This document shows, one piece after another, positions 33,801 through 42,200 of a DNA stretch of 64,000 bases. Both the position numbers and the translations under genes were made by a program. The notes beneath the pieces are model-generated. The model did no database searches and was not told the DNA's origin. It saw only the letters and a program-made list of their open reading frames with translations. The stretch comes from Blattamonas nauphoetae (lineage: Eukaryota; Preaxostyla; Oxymonadida): positions 141,797-205,796 of the forward strand of contig JARBJD010000119.1 of assembly GCA_033064195.1 (NCBI GenBank), written 5' to 3'. Positions within the stretch are counted from its first letter, which is position 1, and each line of letters opens with the position of its first letter.

Positions 33801-35269
33801 ATCTGAATGGAGGAGATGGAGTGAACAACACATCGCTGTGGATTTTGGGAGAGAATTGTGAGATTAGATTGAAAGAAGAGAAAGTGACCTCGCCATTCTT
33901 TCAGCCCGCATTCGACGCTGAGAAATCGAGCAGCAAACAGGAAAAGAACAAGACTCTGACCGTCACACTCGTCGCTGGTCTTCTGGTTCCATGTGGCCTC
34001 CAAATCGAGCTTTTCGAAAGTTCAAAAGAGTCTGACCACACATCGTCCTTCCTGAAAGCACTCACTCCATCCTCAACGACCTCTTTCACCGAAGAGAAAG
34101 TGATTCTCTCCCTCTCTCCCACCGAAATTCACTCGAAGCTCAACGCGAGCGCCGAATGGAAGGGAAGGATCGTGACTGGAAACGAACAGCGGTCGTCATC
34201 GTTCCTTGTGAAACAGAGTCTGTCGGACGAGCGAAAGTCACACGCTGTGCAAGCAATGAAGTGGGTGATCCCAGTTGTGTGTGCAGTCCTCGCGCTCCTC
34301 TTCATCCTCATCCTCCTCATCGTGCTCTGCCGTCGCCGTCGCCAGAAGAAGGCAGCTGAAACGCAAGGAAGAGAAGAGTTGAACGAAGTGCAGGACGAGA
34401 AGATTGAAGTGCTGAATGATGATCTGCTCTACCCAGCCACGTCTCTCGTCAACGCTGTCCCGTCACAAGCACCCTTCGACAAGGAAGACCCCTCAGTGAA
34501 GAGAACAGCATTCCAACCACACCACGAATCTCTCCTCCCAGATTCTAAGTCCTTCTCAAATGTTGAAGTTGTTAAGGCGGAAGAAGGCGTTCAAGTTGCC
34601 CAGATCAATAAACGAGACACGCTCTACAACCGCCTTCACTCCAACCAGAAGCAGCCAATCTCAAAAGGAATGACCGCTCAGCAGATCGTGCGGGCACTGA
34701 TGAAACTTTACAACATCAACTCGGCCCTCGAATTGTTCACCCGATTCTCGTCGCACGTTGTTCTGTTCGACAAGGAAGGGCAGGTCTATCTCGACATGAA
34801 CGCCTCCAACCCCGACCAGTCAGCAGTTCCTCTCATTCAGCAACCGCAGATAGCACAGACTCAGCCAGGGACAGACTCGAACATGACACGGACCACACCC
34901 TCCAACCAGCGGGAGGGGTTTGAGATGATGCGATGGCGAGCCCCGGAGACAGTTGTGGAGCAGGGGGAAGAGAAGAAGGAGGTGAAACCAGACCAAGCGG
35001 CAGTTTTTAGTCTTGGCCTCGTCTTGTATGAAATAGAGACTGGTTGTGTGCCCTTCGGGGAAATGGATGCAGTGAATGCGTCGCGGCAGCTGCGAACAGG
35101 GTGTCTGCCTAAAATGGAGCTTGTGGGGAGCGAAGAGCTGTCCACACTGATCGCCGAGTGTCTCTCACTGGACGGCAAGAACAGGCCAAAGCTGAACTCG
35201 CTCGATTCACGCATCGCGTCGATTTCGTTCAAAGCGGATGATGCACCGAATCTGCTGGAGTTCGTGTAG
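24896..35269 (+). CDS. Giant receptor-like protein: beta-helix modules, one membrane helix, pseudokinase tail
   Basis: One uninterrupted ORF of 3,457 residues. The start MFSYWVDREQMLFFLTWASI suits a signal peptide (a second ATG at 24929 would give a tighter one). The extracellular part is beta-helix, with GNGGALFVSL and GNGGVLAITL rungs. It also has about seven modules of ~300-330 residues, each opening with a motif such as THVHSSGTDHPLCGVQALPC (general form HVHS...H..CG...LPC). A single membrane helix lies near residues 3122-3150 (VIPVVCAVLALLFILILLIV), followed by CRRRRQKK. The cytoplasmic tail has kinase C-lobe marks: WRAPE, AVFSLGLVLYEIETG, and C.SLDGKNRP. I see no glycine loop, HRD or DFG, so it is a pseudokinase or a fragment of one. 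Likely a surface protein; ligand and signalling role are unknown. Confidence 0.85.
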   Translation: MFSYWVDREQMLFFLTWASILTQALHDLQLPDLGETISSHSRVSNREESPQTIFLQHPRYQSRTVEISSEIIDINGTAQSRPTIFENEQVKGTLLRLVNSTASFANLAFQPLTARILTVTDHSECTVSNSVISVIKDVSPIECSDSTVQVVTSEFDFTSTQNHSPSLSTTASLSSAVSFHSCSFSDVVVTSPGSFISCSCVQTSQTDHCQFSNISHCPTFLQSAFSPLFHNVSVLNTHFSDCENVLFGGVVRDTEDRTSLLAANTSFTRSRSTYTNRTGEQIGPTIDKTGQVVNVDHRYQQCTFENCTSLDAHGGGIRCESGANLIVDNCTFLRCRSPRTPGAYPRDGGGIFVSNTNGGYRASVTRSIFSKCEAIYGGGIRVIWPSYLVIQYCNTTECYATDVILDNSVGPWGGGIGLTGMPIGAILSNIRFEDCKARSTASCLDNNNAAGSITYSNLLFAHGECKEGNVIFSSVTDNAAEIAFFSCTFFSNVANGSRQGTVEGTTKTMAIGNDIRFYNNSVWERILKDKSSFVNCFSTSAFPRIVLSLTPLVVDFSAFTGGNDTLLDIHLPTPGVVVSTEAGKDLPGCGSDSHPKCHSIGFTGRDRLANAFTSVLVEGGRYEETISFNVAEKPAAFSSNGDEHPVVSFAPQHGEDRFMELGVGTLSLSLFTFVPCETASIVKVVGAGPLTIESCEFQNEGELIPIVQTSIIKMSEGTALLKNVKFVGIEFNQGSIVRCEGHVTKLEIQHSVFTGLRGTTGPLISFERLSEGGELIVNKAKLHGNAVSDCVGGITTNNVTTVTITSTTFAHLTDRTQKAALSISTCTTALTLSDLIFEDCSGSDASSLHVISSLTLANPIPNSLSTTNAPISSVESDTTTVFIPKPNALTIDPSLGSAGVFCWKESTGCVSLSCLEPRIGKGHTWPISAAAGTSLESSVSLEEKTLIVSGNGKSSTTFQHSGGIDSPLIVQASGSLTVSDVHFSILPAQATTTRSASFFSISGGTLSLTSVSFNSMSFSSSNSLIKLTGASSITLDTIDFSGMATEGSGSVLHSTSTGTIAFSSISFSSCNCGASQKGRSVFIEQSFVADCVSMTSVQVSSAGTVGQHDIFLKGTNVESTVTESWESLIGAEDTLTSAVMGRVVGEEKDSVVKSGPLAYLRYPYTEGSMHVDGSFWDHESCGKEKLPCETFKNVHFKLNTSNQKVVFLSPYTLTGEINSLALGSVLTTKLAQTVSSDQTTQFVIQAGPLSFEDITILLPTAITKPLFVVKANVLSIASTVTIQNPPSASTHQAPLFSLASGSLQMTGTQVIFQPIYISTKSLIEQTKGSLTISNMNFENISRTAGDGSVISATLSTNSDELSIESTAFKLCSCSAGNGGALFVSLSASALFSITGASSFTSCTASGNGNSLYLSRPDLISFLTPNEGTGPLDSIKPTLSSKAAADAALNEFYGFESSSSEGSLLLYWYPFSTLDTTMHVHSSGHTHSLCGKEALPCQTLPDSLNKIQSATTLMIDSSIELSTKLTSLPRAWTFTKSGSFVLTLSEAGQLEVSNSGSALTLSSLPIEVGTLTVDRTAELLTVSAGSLVVSSCTVFASTKSLSVSFISFLNGQLSFTGSTMTVPTLASKPFVSVTGGKLDVDSSTSFINSDTAIHQASLLSIGGGEVVLDGTQLTTAQRMTFASSSLIVQTKGSLTISNMKIENITRTTGDGSVLHSTLSSTTDKIQISGTSSFTDCRSAVGNGGVLFISCPPSFPSSSLVVDATFSDCSCGPAMKGEWVFVEGHTFKTILSPDYWTKTIAGLTWDSPNTLWGTDTNEEENSAYRSISLLYDLVPYRQRTIHVGTGGRNENGCGSSTWKCLTLNQAHTHLSGSTPFTLSIDTEASHSDGLAISSETTIKGDPATSKLLVGATGSLSVSASTLSLSTFVLDGSSVSRSSSLLVLSQTGSIDINHCTFTGFKCTTDGAVFSSTLGTANSVTIANSAFTSCTSAGNGGVLAITLNGGSITITDANVTFSSCDGLNGKNVYLAGEDLATTLAKGGLNGIKPSIPENGIYGDEEKSKWFGSNTGSDASSGSLLYYWFTHTINEPSTHVHSSGTDHPLCGVQALPCLKLSHALTNTNSAAKFILDSKHSLNEDVTIANTATITSNTVGLAVDVQSDGCFSIAAYTLSVESLSFTTTVPSFDRSLFTITNIGSLALSGSTFTGFSSTVAGSVVSGTVSTSVLIEHCTLSHCNSTEIGGIVSISLTGSGTISISDNTFTTCTSSKNEGNLGSISSSDLIAFLKTNHLSSIKPSLPTNTGLFGNEEKSKWFGMDTETGTTGSLLFYWYPHLDTEASTHVHSNGDAHNLCGSTALPCSILSSAIQKTTAEKKTIIDSAFLLNETISAVFGAHTLTSASPLNTVTIGGDATIALTSNSLTLQSISFTQSAQVQTLTHPLISVTTAPITIDRCTFSKFTLADSALIKHAGSNLSLSEGSFKGITRRQGEGAVLASTIKDGMQLHVDGVTLDTLASETGLATGLLISFLALTNPTHNTPFSLTNLIFKQPSSSNADSSHFVCIVGNNFSAWIDTGDPRFAGSYESLASDNWLWSVDEQTELSGSVVFYLKEGTGPVGVSDAGYLISKCGFFSVWCGEMEYGLSIADSKNQVQINIHDTVTVDKLIDLNEEYRIHGKLSSSVIVLTQKGGFVIDSGEEVIFDGMTLKVAGNADRSALEVLDGHFHVKNARVVVNTAAVLPFLLCQDSQLTFESIVMDKLAPTSQHDVPAVSQTLIKLERAKMSFVDITFESELPDQSTFLEISNGTTELSKLHLSPTIKTVGNLVSMNGGSFSLVDLTLNAVAITSPSFVFSEVASCTITNLTASELSSTELIQIDSSDSFTLQSCTFSGASDKSTQLNEDTLCSWSTGLISINSTPTTIRASEFKKLGQGALSVNGSRVSVTTSAFIINSAGSSDFPSVHRNIRCKDGNVSFEDLNGGDGVNNTSLWILGENCEIRLKEEKVTSPFFQPAFDAEKSSSKQEKNKTLTVTLVAGLLVPCGLQIELFESSKESDHTSSFLKALTPSSTTSFTEEKVILSLSPTEIHSKLNASAEWKGRIVTGNEQRSSSFLVKQSLSDERKSHAVQAMKWVIPVVCAVLALLFILILLIVLCRRRRQKKAAETQGREELNEVQDEKIEVLNDDLLYPATSLVNAVPSQAPFDKEDPSVKRTAFQPHHESLLPDSKSFSNVEVVKAEEGVQVAQINKRDTLYNRLHSNQKQPISKGMTAQQIVRALMKLYNINSALELFTRFSSHVVLFDKEGQVYLDMNASNPDQSAVPLIQQPQIAQTQPGTDSNMTRTTPSNQREGFEMMRWRAPETVVEQGEEKKEVKPDQAAVFSLGLVLYEIETGCVPFGEMDAVNASRQLRTGCLPKMELVGSEELSTLIAECLSLDGKNRPKLNSLDSRIASISFKADDAPNLLEFV

Positions 35270-36235
35270 GCCACATAACGACACACCAACACCCGCACAC
35301 TGCATCCAACTTCACGTCACTAAAACACTACCACCATTCCTCGATGAGTCAGATCACGACGGCACAAGCATTCGTGTCACTCAGAATCCACGTCTCCATT
35401 CTTCACTTGTGGCCAGTTTAGAAGCACCCTCACTATCCTGACACTTCTCGCTCTGTTTGGAAATTCCTGTCAATCACGTCACACTCTCACCCTAATCAAG
35501 GATCGGGTATCACTCACTCCGACACACACATCGTGAGTCTCCGATCTTCACGTCACAAGACAGGCCTGCCCTCGCCGTGGGAGAAGATGATCAGATCATC
35601 ACACCACTCACACACAAACACGACAGAGTCACTGCGTACTACACGTCACAGGTAACTCTCTCGTCCACACACAATCATGTCACTCAGCAGAGCATCAATC
35701 GAGTGGCACACTCTTCTTTCCACTGAAATCATCCCCTCTTCATTTCACGTCAATGTGCCTCCTCGCTTCCGTCTTCGTTTCTGTCTTGATTGATTGATGC
35801 TCTCATTTCTCTTGTTCTTTTATCTGCCATTCTTCTTCTTCTCCTTCCTTCCTCCTCTGTCGATCCCATTCATTTCACTCAACCATTTTGGAATGCCCGA
35901 AATGGGATGCTTCGGCTTTTCGAGATTACTTAAGCTCTTCATTATTCAAATACCATCTTCATTTTTACCTCACCGCCAATTGAATTGGCACCTCATGATC
36001 TCACCACACGTTTTCACACGCTTTTCATTGTTGTCCAAGATCAGTGGGCATCATTTCATCATTTCGCCATTTTCACATATCATTACACAGTTTAGACATT
36101 TCAGCTCTCCTTTATCCCAAAATCTCGACGGAACATCAGAGAGAACTGGCCATCGGGACGTCGATACTAATTTTGGCCTGATCTTCTTCATTTCGATTGG
36201 AAACGAAAGATCCAAAGCTGGAGACATTCGATTTC
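35270..36235. other. Intergenic region between tandem giant receptor-like genes
   Basis: The first half is rich in CAC/TCAC and reads as 3' flank. The second half, from about 35760, is T-rich with long pyrimidine tracts leading to the next gene. Short open frames here show no protein character. No RNA gene or repeat array was seen. Confidence 0.5.
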
Positions 36236-39200
36236 ATGTTATTCCTCACTCTCCTGGTCTCACTCTCCCTCACCATTAGCCAACCACCGGATGTTCTTCC
36301 ATCATTGGAGAAAGCACTTTTTTCGCTCTCAAACTCGAACGAATGGGATAAAATGACCATATTTAACTTTCAGCACAACATATATCAATCAGATACTCTC
36401 TCCTTGCTATCCAGAAACTACGATCTATCCGGCTTACATGAATCCAAAACTCAAATTGTCGAAGGTCATTTTGCTTCAGGAAGTCTGATTGATGTTGAAA
36501 ACTCAACAACCACACTGTCACACTTCTGGTTCAACCCGACTATCAGCCGATCTTTGAGAGTCCAAGATTTCTCTCTCTGCCGCCTCGACAGTTGCCGAAT
36601 CTCAATCCCCAATTCTGTTTCTCCACTGGAATGCAACTCAGGCTCACTTATCGTACACTGTTGCTCATTTGATTTGATATATCAAAATATGCCGACCCCT
36701 TCTCTTGTCACATCTATCTCGTCAGAGTCAATCGTCACATTCAGCTCGTCTTCCCTCTCGGATATGGACGTTTCTGAAGACGGACCACTCTTTGTATCCA
36801 CAGAAGTCTCGAATGTGACTCTGTTGAACATGAATGTCGCCAATATCAGAACAACCAGGGAATGTCAGCATCATCGGAACGTGCATGAAAGACAGCCAGA
36901 ATGTTCTCACAGGCGGATTGGTCCCTGGGATGAGTCTCTTCTCCTCCTTCTTCGTGGCAAACACAAGCATCCTCCGATGTCTCACAAACACCGTCGCCAC
37001 CACCGAGAACAACCCCTCAATGACTCACACCGATCCCATAGCATCCCACACCTTCATCAACTGCACATGGACTGAGGCATCATCGAACACGAACGGTGGA
37101 GCGATCAATGCGGACAATAAAGGCTCGCTGTCCCTCTCTTCCTGCACCTTCCGGAAATGCAACTGCACAAACCCTTCTTCTGGGAGTGGCGGGGGCGTGT
37201 TCTTTTTTGGAAATGGGGTACACTCTTTCTTTGTCAATACGACGATGTTCGACCAATGTCATTCCGAATTCCGTGCTGGTGCTTGCTCGTTCTGGTTTGC
37301 AGGAAAGATGAGTGTGTCGTTCACGAATTGTTCGCATAGCACGGGTATCGACTCAATTCCGACCTTCCATATGAGAGAGACTCCACCCACTCCAACATCC
37401 TCTTCAACTCGAACACAGCCAGACGAGGAGGGGCAATTCTGTACTCAGCCACAAGCGGAACGCCGATGATCAACTGGTTCAGCTGCATCTTCTTCAACAA
37501 CACGGCCACGTTGACGAAACCCAACATCAACAACATGACTCATTACTGCTCAGCTGGCAATGACCTCTTCTTCTATGAGGACAGGGCAGATTGGAACAAC
37601 ACCCTTGCACGCCCTGGTGCCTTCACAAACTGCTTCTCGAATTCGCAAAATCCACGAATCGCAATCAACTATGCGACTCAATTCGATTATCATACCATCT
37701 GCTTCCCAAATGGCAGTCTCCTCTCTGATATCTTCCCAGAACCCTCACTCATCGTCAGCACACGAGCAGAGGCGAGCAACGAAGGAGGGTGTGGGATGAA
37801 TTATTTCCTGCCCTGCAAAACGCTGGGCTATGTGGGAGCCAATCAACTGAGTTCATCAACTGGAGAGGTGCTGGTTGAGGCTGGTCAGTTCACAGAATCA
37901 ATCGGTTTCACAGTGGACACAAAAAATGCAAAAATTTCTTCATTCGGAAACGAGAACCCGATATTCAATCTTTCAGATCTCACCGACACTTTCATAAAAA
38001 TTACAGACGGCTATAATTTGGATCTGAAGTTCATGTCATTCATCGTTGCTGGGCAAACCGTTGTGAGACACGAGGGGACTGGACAAGTCAGCATCGAATC
38101 GTGCTCCTTCGTCGGTAAAGAGAGCGGAGACGCGACGTCATCACATATCATTTCGACCACAACAGGATCGCTCTCCGTGACAAACACACATTTCTCTTCA
38201 CTGAAAGTGGGAGCTGGAGCGCTTCTGAGATGGGAGACATCTGGTTCCATCTCGCTGACTGATCTCTTCTTCCTCAACTTGGAGACAACACAATCAGCCC
38301 CGTTGACAATCATTCCAGCAGCGTCTCTGTCGCTGAGTGGATTGTATTTCGAGAAATGTGTTGGGGCATCATTTTCTGATCTGATCGTCGATCCCTCAGC
38401 CCTTTCGCAAATCTCAACAATCCCATCGTCACTCAGCACAAGCGTGTCACCAAGAGCTTCTCAGAAAGACGGACATGAACTGACTCAAAGACCATCGTAT
38501 CAGATTGCTGTGGACGGAAATGAAGGGCTGGATGAACCATTCTGCTGGATTCCGATGAAGAAGTGCCGTTCGGTGGGCAGACTGGTTGATCGACTTGGAT
38601 ATGACTTTGAAGGCGAGATTGTTGTTGCTGTCGGAGAATCGATTGAAGCGGGGATTGTGTTGGTTCAGACGCAAAGTCTTGTTATCACTGGAGCATCACA
38701 CACAGATTCGATTGTCCAACTGAAAACATCGACGAACAGTCTTCTGATTATTCCATCGACCTCGACATTGTCTCTCTCGTCTCTCACCCTGACTCTGCCG
38801 TCGTCACAAACGTCATCGCCAGTGATCTCTTCGTCAGGCACTCTGAGCATCACATCAGTCACATTCGCTCTCTCTTCACAACACACCGATCATTCAGCAA
38901 GCATCATTTCTGTGATGTCCGAAACAACCGCGTTGACATCTTGCAGTTTTGATGGCGAAGACGAACAGATCGGTTCGTTCATCTCGATATACGGAGGATC
39001 GATCTCAGTGTCCGAATCCACGTTCTCCAATGTGAAGATGAAATCATCATTTGTTGCCGGAGGAGGAAACTTGGTGCTGAAAGGGAACTCGTTCTCGTCA
39101 CTCGTCGACAGCACCGAATCTGGATCCACGAATGTGATGAGAGTGACGATTGGGGCCAATCAGAAACTGGAAATCACCAAAACCGACACGAAATCATCTG

Positions 39201-42200
39201 AGTTTGTTTCATGTTCGTCGAAAGGGAATGGAGGAGCATTGAACATCGCTCTTCTGTCGTCTGGAACACTGGCGATCTCTCACACCTCGTTCACGTCGTG
39301 TTCTTCTGCTGTGAATGGAGGAGCTCTCTTCGTGGACCTTTCAGCCAGCACTTCCGCCTCAACCTCGTTCTCGTCACTCGTGTTTGGTTCTGGTTCTGAT
39401 GTCAACACTGCGATTCTGGGATCGAAAGTGTTTGTGAAAAGCAGAAATCTGAAGACAGACGCGGATGGAGTTCTGATTGGCCTGAAACCAACACTCTCTG
39501 GCTCGCTCCTCACCACAGCCGAGAAGAACGTATTTGTTAGCAACAGCACATCGCCCGAGTCGCTTCTGTTCTTCTGGTATCCTCACATTGACTCCTCTGG
39601 TGCTGTCCATGTTCACTCTGATGGAGAAGATCACACGAACTGTGGTCTTTTCGAACTGGCCTGCAAAACACTCTCTCACTCCTTCACATCCCTCAAAACA
39701 ACACGCACGATCACACTGAACCCTGTCAGCTGGATCTGGAGTCTGTTTCACTGTCTCGTCAGGGACTCTGAGATTAGAATCACTCATCCTGACTGTTCCT
39801 GTTCTGTCGACCTCTCTGTTCGATGTTAAATATGGAATTGTTGAGTTTGAATCAACTTGCACTCTTGTGAACCCCTCGTCAACCGCGCACACCTCATCTC
39901 TCTTCTCGCTATCATCTGGAACACTCAAACTCGACAACACATCGCTCGACTTCTCCAACCGATTCGTCTCTTCTCATCCTCTCTTCACCCAAACTGGAGG
40001 CTCTCTCACCCTTTCTGGAATGTCGATTGAGAATGTGACTCGAAGTAATGGCGATGGAAGTGTGATCTCATCCACCATCTCTTCAGGATCGCTGTCGATT
40101 TCTGAATGTCAGTTCTCATCGTGTGTCTGTTCGAGTGGAAATGGAGGAGTGATGAATGTTGAGTTGTCTGGGACAGCGACATTTGCAATAACAGGAACAA
40201 CGACCTTCTCGTTGTGCAGGGCGAGTGGGGATGGGAATTTGATTCATCTGACGCGTTCTGATTTGGTGTCATTTCTGGGAGGAAGTCAAACTGGCCCACT
40301 CGATGCGATCCGACCGAACACGACATCGGAAGTGGCTTTCACGAGTGAGGTTCACGAGGAGTTCTGGGGAATCGACACGAACGCAGTTTCTCCGTCTACT
40401 GGGTCTCTGCTGTTCTACTGGTATCCTCACACGACTGGATCAGTTCGCGTTACTGAAACTGGAACAGACCACCCGAATTGTGGTCTAATCGAGCTGCCCT
40501 GCTCGTCACTCGACTTCGGTCATGATCGACTGAAAGAGACAGGAAAGGATATTGTAATTTCGTCAGCTGCGTCTCTCAGCACTTCTTTGAAACCAGCCTT
40601 CGCAGCCGAAACGATCATATCTCTTTCGACACCACAAATCATCACACTCTCATCGAATGGACAGATCAAAACAGACACTGCCAACACTCAACTCACACTC
40701 ACAACGCTCCAGTTTGCGCTGGAATTGTCGCAAGCAAGATCATCGTCTGTGTTCTCCGTGTCTGCTGGATCTCTGGTGCTGAGTGGATGCACTTTCGGTT
40801 CATCAACCGCCCCAACTTCACTCACATCCTCCGTCGTGTCTGTCTCCGGAGGGACATTCCAGATGATAGACAACAGTGTGATCCAAAACATGAGTTCTGC
40901 TCATCCGATTCTGTCTCTGGTTGGTGGAACAACCACTCTCGTCTCCACAACTGTCCACTCACTCGCTCTAACATCGACTGCAGCGATTGTTCTGAATGAT
41001 GGGAATCTTCGGCTGGAAGACAGCTCCTTCTCGTCGATCACGAACACAGAAGGAGATGGGAGTGTGCTATCAGCAGTTGTGTCAACAGGCAAGAAAGTGA
41101 GCATCGACTCTGGAACAATTTCAGACTGCTCAACGAAAGGGAATGGAGGAGCTCTGCATGTCTCTCTGGTGGGGACAGGTTGTCTCGAAATGAAAGGCAC
41201 GAATGGAATGAATTTTGAGAAGTGTTCAGCAGATGTTGGTTCTCGACTCGATCTCGTTCCCAACAGTTTCAGACACTAATCCAGCGCCGTTCTTGTTCGT
41301 TTCATCACCTTCGCTGAAATCGACAGTGACGACAATGTCATTCGCCTTCCTCAATCCGTTCGTGTTCAGCACAGATGATTTGCCACTCTACTCTGGCCAC
41401 GATGGCGGGATCCAAAGTGTGACACATCCTCTCATCACATTCCTGCTGGACCTCTCGAAGTCGTATGTTGGATCGACAGGAAACGATTCGTTGGCGTGTG
41501 GGGTCTCTCTGTTGCCGTGTGAAACACTGACGAGAGCCATGGAGCGTCTCGTGAGTGAGGAATCTCCGGAAATGGAGATCGTCATTGTGGATTCTGGGAT
41601 CTTGAACAGTTCTCTGGCGATTGATGGGATCTCGCTGCTCGTGACGTCAGTGGACAAGAAAGTAGTGAATGTGGATGGAGGATCTTTCGATGTGTCGACT
41701 GGTTCTCTGACGTTCACATCGATTGAGATCAACCTGCCATTGACAAGTGTCACCAATACACCCTTCGCTGTCTCTGGAGGAGCTCTCCGATTCGATCCAT
41801 CGTCAAGACTCTCTCATGCAGGAACTGTTACGACACCAACCTCTCTTCTCTGTCCCCTGATGTCTGTCGCGAAAGGTTCCCTTGAGATTAAAGGTTCTCT
41901 CACACAGCCACACTCCTTCTCGTCCTTCGTGAACACGGCGTCGTCGGAATGCTGCCTGATCCAAGTTGGAGGCGACCAAGATTCTTCAGCTTCTCTGACA
42001 ATCACTCATTCACACTTCACTAGCTGTTCAAACCTACACGGAGCAACGCTGTGCTTTTTCGGATCGAGAATGGGCACTGTCACGATGACAAGCTGCTATT
42101 TCAGTTTGAACAAAGGCTCGACGTCGAACGATATCCTCGCCACGGAAGAGTGGAAAAATACTTTCACACCTGCCACGATCCAGAAGTGTTATTCGGACAG

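Noticed and set aside
41215-41280. Frameshift between the last two open pieces of the second giant gene
   Set aside because: A 34-nt GT...TTTCAG intron joins the frames in phase with a plausible protein across the junction.
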